A stretch of DNA of 64,000 nt from Saccopteryx bilineata (GCF_036850765.1 NC_089493.1:129710239-129774238), one strand, 5' to 3'; positions 32,423 to 43,353 are shown, numbered from the stretch's first letter. A program made the numbers and translations. Notes: a model not told the origin generated them from the letters alone.

Positions 32423-32609
32423 GCTTGTTTGTTTGTTTTTTAAATTCATATCAAGTCTCATTAGGAATGCTGGCCATATTTTGACCTAAATGGAAGATGT
32501 TTTATAATTCAATCTCTTTTATAAGCTAGTCCCAGCAGATCTTTCCTTTCCAATATAATGCTATTTCTATTGAGTTCTAAGGCAAAATCTTGTCATTGAA
32601 CACATGTGT
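32423..32609 (+). repeat. Left arm of a perfect 187-bp inverted repeat
   Basis: Compared base by base, the reverse complement of 33399-33585 equals this segment with no mismatch that I can find. It begins GCTTGTTTGTTTGTTTTTTA and ends GTCATTGAACACATGTGT. It matches none of the repeat families recognised in the window. Confidence 0.93.
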
Positions 32610-32764
32610 TTTATAGTGCAGAAATCAAAACCTTTAATCCAATATACAAACAAGGAAGTTTCTGATACAAAGTCACTTATCTGAGGCATAATGGGATTCC
32701 TCAGGAGAGTGCACCACCCCACATCAAAAAGGGTGGGAAAGACTTAGTCATTGAACACATGTGT
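32592..32764. repeat. LTR fragment between 18-bp direct repeats
   Basis: The 18-mer GTCATTGAACACATGTGT occurs at 32592-32609 and 32747-32764. Between them, 137 bp (32610-32746) match 31421-31557 of the nearby 5' LTR at about 136 of 137 positions with no gaps (A/G difference in CTRAGG). Only a U3 piece is present, ending at the TATA box side, so this is not a normal LTR integration. Confidence 0.9.
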
Positions 32765-33398
32765 GCACCTTTCCTTCTTAATCTGGTGCCTGGAATGTCA
32801 CTCTCCACTCATGACATCAGAATAACAACCACAACTAATGCTAAGACATCTAAAGATCACTTGAGTCAGTAAAGGTTTGGACTCTTACTCCTTGGTGGTG
32901 ATGCTAATCTTGGTTTTTCCCTCCTGGATCTCAAGGCCATCCACGCATTTTGGTTGGTCAAGGAAAGGGGGTGGCAACTTGATATGACCGCCTCACGTCA
33001 GATTTAACATCAGAGCCTCCTCGGTGAAGAGACACTGCACAGGGAAAAGGAGGACCTGCTGTCAGCACAACAGGAAGAGGCAGCATCTGCAGATGAGAAA
33101 GAACCATGACTACACGAGCCCTGAGCACACGACGTTAGAGGGCCTTGTCCTGTCGGTGTGTTCCTGGCTGAGAAAAACAAGCCCTCGGTTACGGGGATCT
33201 AGGACAGGCCCGGTGTAGAGACTGTAAATTGCCAAATCAGACCTAACAAATCCCTATACCTTGTAAATCTCCAACATAAAGATATTGACCAGAGCAAATC
33301 CTGCTGAAAAAGTCAGGAGGCAGCAAGTGGAGCCGTTTTCGTTGTAGTGTGTCAATTAATTGATTACATTTGTGATCATTTGCAGCACACCCACCCAC
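32765..33398. other. Spacer of the inverted repeat, unrecognised
   Basis: The sequence is unique-looking. A 64-residue frame lies at 33024-33218 with no family features. Local GC is higher at 33000-33220 than in the flanks. Confidence 0.5.
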
Positions 33399-33585
33399 AC
33401 ACATGTGTTCAATGACAAGATTTTGCCTTAGAACTCAATAGAAATAGCATTATATTGGAAAGGAAAGATCTGCTGGGACTAGCTTATAAAAGAGATTGAA
33501 TTATAAAACATCTTCCATTTAGGTCAAAATATGGCCAGCATTCCTAATGAGACTTGATATGAATTTAAAAAACAAACAAACAAGC
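33399..33585 (-). repeat. Right arm of the perfect 187-bp inverted repeat
   Basis: It is the exact reverse complement of 32423-32609. On its outer side the AAAC-type tandem repeat continues beyond the arm (33586-33605) and the similarity ends. Confidence 0.93.
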
Positions 33586-33829
33586 AAGCAAACAAACAAA
33601 CAAAATCCAGTCATCCAAACACCCCATGATGGTTTGAAAAATAAAACCACTTTCTGGGTTAAATTAGCTGGAAAGACTTTGTATCATCCTTTGATTGAAG
33701 AAGGAATTTAGGTAATTTGTGTTAATTGTGTATGCTTTGCCTGGACATAGAAATTTAATAATTGTGAGTCAAATAAGTTTGCAAATATGATGTATATGTT
33801 TGCTTGCTTATAGTTTGCATTGGGTGTGA

Positions 33830-34449
33830 GGGACAGGCTGTAAGCAGGCAGGGTCCTTATAGCCTAAGACTAAGCCTTTCCCACCCTTTTGATACTAAGA
33901 TCTTCTCAACACTAAGCTTTTCCCCACACCCTTGACTGTTGCATGATGGGGGGGTGGTGCACTCTCATGAGGAATCCCATTTATGCCTCAGATGAGTGGC
34001 TTTGTATCAGAGACTTCCTTATTTGTATACTGGCTTTAAGGCTTTAATTTCTACACTATAACATAAGGGAGACTTGGGGCTCTCTCTCTGGGTTCCTGAA
34101 ATTAGCACTGCAGAGGACAAGCAGCCAAGATGGTGCAGTGCTGGAGGAGAAGCCAGTTTATGCAGAGTTTGTGCAGAGGGAAGGAATGGGGAACAGAGGT
34201 GATACGACTGGTGAGCTAGAAACCTTTGATTCTAGGAAACTCAGATGAGTCAGTGACTTTGGGAGCCCTGAATGGAAAGGGAAGTGTTTTCCCACTGTGC
34301 ATATTTCTCGCCCGCCGCGTGTGAACCAGGATTAAAGGTAATGGCTCACCAGTTCTTGGCTCCGTTGTTTCATTACCGTCTGTTCGAATCAAATGCAAAC
34401 CTGCATGGGCCAGGCGACTGTGATGGTGGCTGTGGCTACTGGCCTTACA
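33830..34449 (+). mobile_element. Solo LTR of family B, plus strand, 5' truncated
   Basis: It matches the reverse complement of the 31005-31731 LTR from the GGCAGGCAGGATCC-like segment to the terminal GGCCTTACA at 34449. It retains a GGATTAAAGG poly(A) signal near 34332. The TATA region has decayed (CACTATAACA). The first ~140 bp of the LTR are missing or unrecognisable, so the left boundary is approximate. Confidence 0.8.
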
Positions 34450-34924
34450 ATAATTAAGTTTAAGTTTTCATGGAATAAAGAAAATAAAAGTGTTTATATA
34501 TATATATATATAAAATATATTTTCTTATTAATTGTTCACTGCTTAAATATGTTCACTTGTGTGACAGGAGTTAATTTGGTTAGGGCAAATTAGATGCATT
34601 TTTTTTTCTCTTAGCAACAGTCTAGCAAACTGGTCCTTAAATTGAGTCTAAAATGTTTTCGAGGCATCCAACCATTTGCAAGAAAAAGTGTCACACTTGT
34701 AAGGATTAGAGGAACGTCATAAGAATTGATAAGTGTTTGAAATGGGGGAAAGAATGGGAATGAAGAATTCCCATTATCAGTGCTTTTAATAAAAGTAGCT
34801 TTTATTTAATAAAATTTAATAAAATGCATTCTTATTTTTAAAAGGTAAGAAAATGAAAATTTAGACAGGCTAAAAATGGAAATGGTTACCATATATTGTA
34901 GAAACATTTACAATATTGATAGTT
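34450..34924. other. AT-rich intergenic, nothing recognised
   Basis: A short (TA)n run is at 34496-34512. The rest is AT-rich without a recognised repeat family or gene. Confidence 0.45.
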
Positions 34925-35160
34925 GCTAACATTTATTGAACTCTTATCATATTCCAGGCATATACTGTGGAATTTATAAGCATTATTTTATTAATCCTTA
35001 TAATAGTCCTGTGAGGTGATAATATTATTGTTCCACTTGACAGACAAAGAAACCAAAAAAGCAGAGGGCTAGAAATTTGCTGCGGTCTTACAGCTGGCAC
35101 CTTGCAGGGTTGAGGTTTATACCTAGTTGACTCCAACACCAGATCTCCTAGTCACGGAAC
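34925..35160 (+). repeat. MIR element
   Basis: It has the MIR order: ACATTTATTGAACTCTTATC, CCAGGCATATACTGTG, TTATTTTATTAATCCTTATA, CCTGTGAGGTGATAATATTA, then GACAAAGAAACC and CTTACAGCTGGCACC. Confidence 0.85.
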
Positions 35161-35251
35161 TAAACCTTCTGTCCATACCTCTATCAGTCTGAGCAAAGGA
35201 TACTATATTTCACGTATTGCTAACTTTGCTAATTATGGAGTCTGTCTAGAC

Positions 35252-35640
35252 CAGAGGTCTCAAACTCAACTCAGCATGTGGGCCGCAGAGCAAGATCACA
35301 GCTGTTTGGCGGGCCGCACTAGGTCTACAAAAGGCAACTGTTACGCAACACTTTTCTCACTGCAGTTGAAAACAAAAAAAAAAATCAGTACAACAAGCAT
35401 AATCATACATGCAGTTTACTCAGTGTCACAAAATGACCAGAAACTGTAGTTCGCATCACAACTGCTGTTAACTAAGCTAATATCTAGCTAGGATGCTAGA
35501 GAAATGAAAAATACAAGTAGGCCCCTAGGCTTACTTAATTTTATCCAAAATATTTTGAACTTCGTGGATTAGTCTGTGGGCCACACAAAATTGTTCGGCG
35601 GGCCGCATGCGGCCCGCGGGCCGCGAGTTTGAGACCCCTG
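35252..35640. mobile_element. Nonautonomous hAT element (389 bp) with perfect 8-bp duplication
   Basis: The termini CAGAGGTCTCAAACTC and GAGTTTGAGACCCCTG are inverted repeats. The 8-bp duplication GTCTAGAC lies at 35244-35251 and 35641-35648. The right end holds a perfect 20-bp GC palindrome at 35598-35617. The element has no coding capacity. Confidence 0.95.
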
Positions 35641-35940
35641 GTCTAGACAAAAAGGTTTTTCTTGCTGTCTCCCTTATTTTTCAAAATAACATTTTCTCTT
35701 TTATTATAAACATTTCGCATGATTAAAAGTAAAGGAGGTATAGCCACGTAGGAAGCATCTTCAACAGTATACTTAAAATTAAGGTATTAAAATTAAACTT
35801 GCTTATATATCACCACTTTTACTTTTGAGCTTATACTCAACAGAAATCAGCACTACGTCCATCAGAAAACCAGCAAGTTTTTTGGTATACACAAGCACAA
35901 AAATGGTGGTAGTGTCTTTATTTGTAATAGCTCCTCATCA

Positions 35941-36314
35941 GCCTGACCAGGCGGTGGCTCAGGGGATACAGCATCAAACTGGGATACGGATGACTTAGGT
36001 TCGAAACCCCAAGGTCGTTGGCTTGAGCGTGGGATCATAGACATGATCCCATGGTTGCTGGCTTGAGCCCAAAGGTCACTGGCTTGAAGCCCAAGGTCTC
36101 TTGCTTGAGCCCATGATCACTGGCTTGAGCAAGGGGTCATTCGCTCTGCTGTAGCCCCCCAGTCAAGGCACATATGAGAAAGCAATCAATGAACAACTAA
36201 GGAGACTAAGGAGCCACAATGAAGAATTGATGCTTTTCATCTCTCTCCTTCCTAACTGTCTGTCCCTATCTGTCCCTCTCTTTGTCTCTGTCAAAAAAAA
36301 AAAAAAAAAAAAAG
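35941..36314 (+). mobile_element. Rhin-1-like SINE
   Basis: The head GCCTGACCAGGCGGTGGCTC is followed by extra 'GGCTTGAGCCCAAGG' units in the body, a TC-rich tract and an A-tract of about 20 (36293-36313). Confidence 0.93.
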
Positions 36315-36523
36315 AAAGTAAGAAATAACCCTGAAATCCACCAAAAGTAGAATGGGGGGAAGCTCCTGTGTTATGTTCTATACTATGGAAATTCATACCA
36401 CATGACAAACTACAACTGCACACAATGGCACAGATGGCATGGTGCCAAGTGAGATGCAGACAGAAACACAGGTAATGCATTATTTCATTTATTTGAAGTT
36501 CAGTTATGGGCAGAACTAATTTT

Positions 36524-36871
36524 TTTTTCTCATTTTTTCGAAGCTGGAAACAGGGAGGCAGTCAGACAGACTCCCGCATGCGCCCGACTGGGATCCACCC
36601 GGCATGCCCACCAGGAGGCGATGCTCTGCCCATCTGGGGCGTTGCTCTGTTGCATCCAGAGCCATTCTAGCACCTGAGGCAGAGGCCACAGAGCCATCCT
36701 TGCTCCAATGGAGCCTTGGCTGCGGGAGGGGAAGAGAGAGACAGAGAGGAAGGAGAGGGGGAGGGGTGGAGAAGCAGATGGGCGCTTCTCCTGTGTGCCC
36801 TGTCTGGGAATCGAACCCGGGACTCCTGGACGCCAGGCCTACGCTCTACCGCTGAGCCAACCGGCCAGGGC
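36524..36871 (-). mobile_element. Long tRNA-derived SINE, antisense
   Basis: The head is at 36871 on the minus strand and the tail at 36524. The target duplication GGGCAGAACTAATTTTT flanks it (36508-36524 and 36872-36888). Confidence 0.94.
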
Positions 36872-37129
36872 GGGCAGAACTAATTTTTGATGAAAGATAT
36901 CAGAGTATTGATGGAAGGCACTGACGAGGACTGAGGGGTGCTCAAAGGAGCCTTCTGAGGTGCTGGAAATGAGTTCTGTCTCAGTGTGGGTGGCAGTGAT
37001 ACGGGCATGCACACACAGAAATTCAACAAGCTGTATGCTTAAGGTCTGTGCACTTCGCTGGATTTGTTATACCTCAATTTTAAAAAATATTTATCTTTCT
37101 TATTGATTGATTTTATTTTTTTCTATATT

Positions 37130-37303
37130 TTTAAAATATTTTATTTATTCATTTTAGAGAGAGAGAGAAAGGTAGTGGGGAGAAGGAGTGGGAAGCATAG
37201 TTGCTTCTCATATGTGCCTTGACTGGGCAAGCCCAGGGTCTTGACCCAGCAACCTTAGCGATCCAGGTTGACACTTTATCCACTGCACCACCACAGGCTA
37301 GGT
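37130..37303 (-). mobile_element. Short VES-like SINE, antisense
   Basis: A T-rich tail side with GAGAGAGAGAGA and CATATGTGCCTTGACTGGG leads to CCACTGCACCACCACAGGC at the head end. The head reads on the minus strand. Confidence 0.8.
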
Positions 37304-37970
37304 CAAGGGCTATTTCTAAATGTTATCTGTCTGTGAGTCTGTTTCTGTTCTGGCTTGTTCATTTAATCTTCTTCTTATTAATTTTTTAAAGATTCTACAT
37401 ATAAGTATCAATAAAATCATCTGGCATTTGTCTTTCTCTGTTAAACTTATTTCACTCAGCACAATACTCTGAGCTCCATCCATGTTGTTGCAGATGGCAA
37501 GATTTCATTTCTTTTTATGGCTAAGTCACATTCCATTGTGTATATCTTCCTTATCCCTCCATCTATTGAAGAACATTCAGGTTGCTTCCCTGTCTTGGCT
37601 GTTGTAAGTAGTGCTTCAATAAACATATGGATGTATATGTCTTTTCAATGTAGTGTTTTGGGTTTCTTCAGATAGATACCTAGAAGTGAAATTGCTGAGT
37701 CTTTCTTTGTCTCTTTTTATAGCCTTCGTTTTAAAGTCTACTTGTCTGGGATAAGTATTGCTAACCAGCTGGGTTTGTTTGTTTGTTTCCATTTTCATGA
37801 AATTCTTTTTTCATCCCTTTTCTTTTAGTGGCTGTGTGTCTTTTGATCTGAATTGAGTCTCTTCTAGGCAGCATAGTAAGGGTCTTGTTTTGTTATTCAT
37901 TCAGCCACCAAATGTCCTTTGTTGTTGTTGTTTTGCTTTTGTTTGTTTTTTTAGAAGAATGTATTACACT
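37304..37970 (-). mobile_element. L1 fragments, antisense
   Basis: The plus strand carries the antisense of L1 ORF2-derived sequence, e.g. CACTCAGCACAATACTCTGAGCTCCATCCATG, CACATTCCATTGTGTATAT and TGTCTGGGATAAGTATTGCT. The latter part (37700-37870) comes from a different ORF2 region than the former, so the copy is rearranged. All frames are broken. Confidence 0.7.
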
Positions 37971-38026
37971 ATATTGGGGCACTGATTAGGGACCTTATGT
38001 GTGATAGCATCTAGCACAGCATTTTT

Positions 38027-38582
38027 TTTTTTTTTTTAAGTTTTCATTTCTCTGCTGGTTGGATAGAGTATTTCATTGCTGTTTTTTTTTTATAATAAAT
38101 TTTTATTAATGGTAATGGGATGACATTAATAAATCAGGGTACATATATTCAAAGAAAACATGTCTAGGTTATTTTGTCATTAAATTATGTTGCAAACCCC
38201 TCGCCCAAAGTCAGATTATCCTCCGTCACCCTCTATCTAGTTCTCTGTGCCCCTCCCCCTCCCCCTAACTCTTTCCCTCCCTCCCTCCCATGTCCTCCCT
38301 CCCCCCCACCCTTGGTAACCACCACACTCTTGTCCATGTCTCTTAGTCTCATTTTTATGTTCCACCAATGTATGGAATCATGTAGTTCTTGTTTTTTTCT
38401 GATTTACTTATTTCACTTCTTATAATGTTATCAAGATCCCACCATTTTGCTGTAAATGATCTGATGTCATCATTTCTTATGGCTGAGTAGTATTCCATAG
38501 TGTATATGTGCCACATCTTCTTTATCCAGTCTTCTATTGAAGGGCTTTTTGGTTGTTTCCATGTCTTGGCCACTGTGAACAG
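38027..38582 (-). mobile_element. 5'-truncated L1 insertion with a candidate 3' transduction
   Basis: On the minus strand an ORF2 C-terminal frame (38588-38355, containing KKMWHIYTMEYYSAIRN) is followed by an L1 3' UTR, an A-tract (38082-38090), 44 bp of non-L1 sequence (38038-38081) and a second A-tract (38020s-38037). The 15-bp duplication TAGCACAGCATTTTT is at 38012-38026 and 38583-38597. The C-terminal frame is still open, suggesting a fairly recent insertion. The fragment is inactive because it lacks ORF1 and nearly all of ORF2. Confidence 0.85.
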
Positions 38583-38597
38583 TAGCACAGCATTTTT

Positions 38598-38795
38598 AAA
38601 AAAAGATTTTATGCATTGATTTTACAGAAAGAAGAGGGGAGGGGAAGCGAGAAGCATCAACTCACAGTTGGTTCACTTTGGTTGTTAATTGCTTGCTTGT
38701 CATAAGTGCTTTGACCCGGGAATTCCAGGGTTTTGAACCAGCAATGTCAGCATCCCAGGTCAAAGCGTTATCTACTGCACCACCACAGGCCAGGT
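38598..38795 (-). mobile_element. Short VES-like SINE, antisense
   Basis: The tail side AAAAAAAGATTTTATGCATTG leads to the head end CTACTGCACCACCACAGGCC at about 38793. The L1 fragment at 38027-38582 inserted next to its tail. Confidence 0.85.
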
Positions 38796-39193
38796 ATGAT
38801 TGGAGCATTTAATTGCTTTAAAGTAATTGTTGATAAATATGTGTTTATTGCCATTTTATTAGTCATGTTTTTTATCTTTAATTTTTTCCTTCTTATTCTT
38901 AAAGAACATTGCATGTAATACTGGTTTGGCAGTGATGAACCCTTTACCTTTTTCTTGTCTGGGAAGCTCTTTAACTGTATTTCAATTCTAAATGATAGCT
39001 TTGCTGGGTAGAGTAATTTTAGTTGTAGGTCCTTGCTTTTCATCACTTTGACTATTTTTTGCCAATCCCTCTAGCCTGCAAAGTTACTGTTAAGATATTA
39101 GCTGACAGTCTTATAAGAGCTCCCTTGCAAGTAACTAACTGCTTTTTTTATTACTGCTTTTAAGATTGTCTCTTTGTCTTTAACCTTTTACAT

Positions 39194-39561
39194 CTTTTTT
39201 TTTGTATTTTTCTGAAGCTGGAAACCGGGAGAGACAGTCAGACAGACTCCCACATGCACCCGACAGGGATCCACCCGGTGCGCCCACCAGGGGCGATGCT
39301 CTGCCCCTCCGGGGCGTCGCTCTGCCCTGACCAGAGCCACTCTAGCGCCTGGGGCAGAGGCCAAGGAGCCATCCCCCCAGCGCCCGGGCCATCTTTGCTC
39401 CAATGGAGCCTCGGCTGCGGGAGGGGAAGAGAGAGACAGAGAGGAAGGAGGGGGGGTGGAGAAGCAAATGGGCGCTTCTCCTATGTGCCCTGGACAGGAA
39501 TCGAACCCAGGTCCCCCACACGCCAGGCCGACGCTCTACCGCTGAGCCAACCGGCCAAGGC
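39194..39561 (-). mobile_element. Long tRNA-derived SINE, antisense
   Basis: It has a complete head (minus strand from 39561) and a tail at 39194. The duplication AACCTTTTACAT flanks it at 39182-39193 and 39562-39573. Confidence 0.94.
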
Positions 39562-39794
39562 AACCTTTTACATTTTAATTATCATGTGACTAGGTGTGAG
39601 CCTCTTTGAAGTCATCTTCTTTGAACCCTTTTGAGCTTCCTAGATTTGTATGTCTATTTCCTTTACCAGGTTAGGAAAGTTTTCTGTTATTATTTTTTCA
39701 AATAGGTTTTCAATTTCTTGCTCTCTTTCTTCCAACACCCCCATGATGTGAATATTAGTGCCCTTGAAGTTGTCCTAGAGGCTCCTTATACTAT

Positions 39795-39858
<64 letters not shown>

Positions 39859-39880
39859 TTTCTTTCTTTCTTTCTTTTTT
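39795..39880. repeat. (TTTC)n microsatellite
   Basis: About 20 copies of CTTT with one interruption. Confidence 0.98.
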
Positions 39881-40020
39881 TGCTGTTCTGATTGGTGGTT
39901 TTTTGCTTCCTTAGCTTCCAAATTGTTTGATTCTCTGCTTCATCTACTCTACTGTTGATTTCCTGTAATATCTTCTTTATTTCAGTGATTGTATTCTTAA
40001 TTTCTGACTGGTTCTTTTTT

Positions 40021-40379
40021 TTTTTTTTTTCATTTTTTCTGAAGCTGGAAACGGGGAGAGACAGTCAGACAGACTCCCGCATGCGCCCGACCGGGATCCA
40101 CCCGGCACGCCCACCAGGGGCGACGCTCTGCCCACCAGGGGGCGATAATCTGCCCATCCTGGGCGTCACCAAGTTGCGACCAGAGCCACTCTAGCGCCTG
40201 GGGCAGAGGCCACAGAGCCATCCCCAGCGCCCGGGCCATCTTTGCTCCAATGGAGCCTTGGCTGCGGGAGGGGAAGAGAGAGACAGAGAGGAAAGCGCGG
40301 CGGAGGGGTGGAGAAGCAAATGGGCGCTTCTCCCGTGTGCCCTGGCCGGGAATCGAACCCGGGTCCTCTGCACGCTAGG
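40021..40379 (-). mobile_element. Long tRNA-derived SINE, antisense, head truncated
   Basis: It has the same body as other copies but lacks the first ~35 bases of the tRNA-like head, ending at CACGCTAGG. The 16-bp duplication TGACTGGTTCTTTTTT flanks it (40005-40020 and 40380-40395), so the truncation happened during insertion. Confidence 0.93.
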
Positions 40380-40542
40380 TGACTGGTTCTTTTTTATGTT
40401 CTCTATCTCCATTTTTACATTTTCTCTCTCTTTTTTGAAGTTCTCATTAAGTTCCTCTACTATTACCCTGAGTTCATCCTTTATAACCAGTGTTTTCCTT
40501 TCCTTTTGGTAGTTTCATTTTTTTTAATTTAAAAAATTTTTG

Positions 40543-40695
40543 CTGGTTCGAAACCCTGGGCTTGCCTAGTCAAGGCACATATGGGAGTTGATGCTTCCAG
40601 CTCCTCCCCCCTTCTCCCTCTCTCTGTTTCTCTCTCCTCTCTGTCTCTCTCTCCTCTCTAAAAATGAATAAATAAAATAAAAATAAATTTTAAAA
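40543..40695 (+). mobile_element. Short VES-like SINE, 5' truncated
   Basis: It starts within the B-box region (GCTGGTTCGAAACCCTGGGC), continues through the CACATATGGGAGTTGATGC segment and a CT-rich tract, and ends in an (AAAT)n tail. Confidence 0.85.
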
Positions 40696-40878
40696 AAAAC
40701 CTGTGCATTTGCCCACACACAAAAAAATTTTAATTTTTTCCAATTACAGTTTACATGTAGTATTCTTTTATATTATTTTTAGGTGTACCATATAGTGGTT
40801 AGGCAATCATATACTTTACATAAAGTGTTCCCCTTATAGTTTCAGTACCTAACTGGAATAACCATACATAGTCACTAC

Positions 40879-40883
<5 letters not shown>

Positions 40884-40909
<26 letters not shown>

Positions 40910-41696
40910 TTGTAGTGAGAGAGAAAGAGACAGACAGACAGGAACAGAGAGATAGGAAGGGAGAGAGATGAGAAGCATCAACTCATAGTTGTGGCACCTT
41001 AGTTGTTCATTGATTGCTTTCTCATATGTGCCTGACTGAGGGACTCTAGATGAGCCAGTGATCCCTTGCTCAAGCCAACAACCTTTGGACTCAAGCCAGC
41101 CACCATGGGGGCATGTCTATGATCCCACACTCAAGCTGGAGACCCCATGCTCAACCTGGTGAGCCTGTACTTGTTGGGGACCAAAAAGGGTTTTTGCAGT
41201 TTAGATTTTGGGGGACAGAGGTGCAGGGAATTGGCTGTAAGCTGACAGTCTGCCCAACCCCCTACCTCACTTGTTCTGTGAAACTGTGGTGCTGGATTGT
41301 TTACACTACCCCCCATGTCCCCCGGAAAGACTGAAGGCAAGTTTCTTCTATCCTTTGTGTGAAGTTAAGATGGTAAAATTTTTGGGTTGCCTTGGAGATA
41401 TGATCAGAGATCTCACTGATTTGCTAATGGTCCACTTTGCCCTACAAATAAAAGAGGAAGAAGTTTTTGAGCACACTCTGTTCTTGCTAGCAGCTTTGCA
41501 GAGCCCTCCTGAACCCATCCTTTTTATTTCTTTTAGCACATTTTCTTAATTTTGTACTGTTCTCACTCAGGACCTGGAATTACTAGCTGTGCTGGTTCAC
41601 AGCACATGCTCAAGCCAGTTACCTTGGGGTTTCAAACTTGGGTCCTCAGCATCCCAGGCTGATGCTCTATCCACTGTGCCACCACCTGGTCAGGCC
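40884..41696 (-). mobile_element. Rhin-1-like SINE, antisense, split by a solo LTR
   Basis: The SINE parts are 40884-41171 and 41605-41696, with an (ATT)n tail on the left and the head CCACCTGGTCAGGC at the right. The target duplication CTACAATATT is at 40874-40883 and 41697-41706. Confidence 0.88.
41172..41604 (+). mobile_element. Solo LTR (family C) inside a SINE
   Basis: It is 433 bp, beginning TGTTGGGGACC and ending TTCACAGCA. An AATAAA in CTACAAATAAAAGAGG lies near 41446. Flanking TGTACT and CATGCT may be a decayed 6-bp duplication of TGTGCT, which is what the SINE reads at that site in other copies. The family differs from those at 28043 and 29065. Confidence 0.7.
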
Positions 41697-42810
41697 CTAC
41701 AATATTGTTAACTATACTTCCTGTGCTGTACTTTACATCCCCGTGACAGTTTTGTAACAACCAATATGTACCTCTCTATCCCTCCACTTTTTTCACCCAG
41801 TCCCCCAACCCCACCCCCGGCAACCGTCTGTTCTCTGTATCTAAACATCTGTTGTTGTTCATTATAGCCAGTGTTTTGGTCTCTGCATCTGGTAGATTGC
41901 TAGACTCCATTTTGTTTAGTTGTTTTTCTGGAGTTTTGGTCTGTTCTTTCATTTGGGACATGTTTCTTTGTCTCCTCACTTTGGTTGCCTCCCTGTGTTT
42001 ATGTCTATGTATTAGGTAGAGCTGCTATGTTTCCCAGACTTTAGTAGAGTGGCTTATATAGTAGGTGTCCTGTAGGGCTTGGTGACACAGCCTTCCTAAT
42101 CACACAGGGGGCATACCTGAAGCACCCCTGTGTGGGCTGTGTGCACCCTCCTGTTGTAGTTGTGCTTGATTGCTGTTGGCACATCAATGGGAGGGATTTT
42201 CCCCAGGCTGATCAGCTGCAAGGATTGGCTGCAACCACAGTGGAGGATGTACTTGTACAGGCCAATTTGCAGAGTAGGACTCAGCTCAGTGGGGTTTAGG
42301 TACCAACCAAATTCACCTCTTGAGTGTGTCACCTCTTGCAGGCCTGCAAGTCGGATGTGAAGAGGCCTCAGAGAATCACCAGGGCAGGGCCAACAGTGAG
42401 AGCCAGGTTGAAGGAAACTCAGATATGGCACCTTCCTGCAGAATCTTTTGGGATATGGCTCAGCATCAGCACTGGTTTCACAGCCAAAAGTTGTGGGGAC
42501 TTGTCTGCCTGGCACTGGAACCTGGGCTAGAAGGGGTCCTGTAGTGGGGCTGGGACCCCTTACTCCTCCGGAGGAACCTCCGCAGCTGAGATAGTCCTCC
42601 TGATTTTTAACCTCCATAGGTGGGTATGGGGCCAGCCCTCCCACACCTCCACCCCTCCTACACTCTTGATGGGGCTTTTTATATCCTTAGTTATAGGACT
42701 TCTGTTCAGGTGGATTTCAGGCAGTTCTGAATGATGGTTATTTGTAGTTTAATTGTCATTTTGATGTGATTGTGGGAAGTTCTGAGAATCATGTTTGCTG
42801 CCATCTTTTA

Positions 42811-43150
42811 TATTATTTTTAGTGGGTGAGAGAGAGAGAGGGAGAGAGAGAGGGACAGACAGGAACAGACAAACAGAAAGGGAGAGAGATGAGAAGCATT
42901 GTAGCACTTTAGTTGTTCATTGATTGCTTCTCATATATGCCTTGACCGGGGGCTCCAGCTGAGGCAGTGACCCCTTGTTCAAGCCAGTGGCATTGGGCTC
43001 AAGCCAGCAACCATGAAGTCATGTCTATGATGACATGCTCAAACCAGCAACTTCGCACTCAAGCTGGTGAGCCAGTGCTCAATCCGGCTACCTCAGGGTT
43101 TTGAACCTGGGTCCTCAGCATCCCAGGTCAATGTTCTATCTACTGCACTA
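42811..43150 (-). mobile_element. Rhin-1-like SINE, antisense, head truncated
   Basis: A GA-rich tract (42828-42880) is followed by the body with repeated 'CTCAAGCCAG' units and ends at CTATCTACTGCACTA, short of the head. Confidence 0.85.
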
Positions 43151-43353
43151 AAAAGATGTTCTATCATCTTAACTAAAAATCTCTACCTCAATTTTTAAAA
43201 CTGCAGAGATAACCCTTGAAAATAAAGCAAAAGATAAATATCTACTTATTATAGAACTGTACTATTCTATACAGTAGTCCCTAGCCACATGTGAATATTT
43301 GATTTTAAGTTTTAATTAAGTAAAATGAAGTAAAATAAAAAATTCAGTTCCTG

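Larger units (their letters stand above)
38800..42810 (-). mobile_element. Antisense L1/HAL1-like 5' half, cut by later insertions
   Basis: L1-type antisense segments lie at about 38930-39190, 39575-40020, 40400-40530, 40700-40880 and 41700-42810. The last part contains TTGCTGTTGGCACATCAATGGGAGGGATTTTCCCC, typical of L1 5' UTR-like sequence. Insertions within it are two long SINEs, a short SINE, a Rhin-1-like SINE with an LTR, and the TTTC microsatellite. No open ORF1 or ORF2 survives. The subfamily is not determined. Confidence 0.65.
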
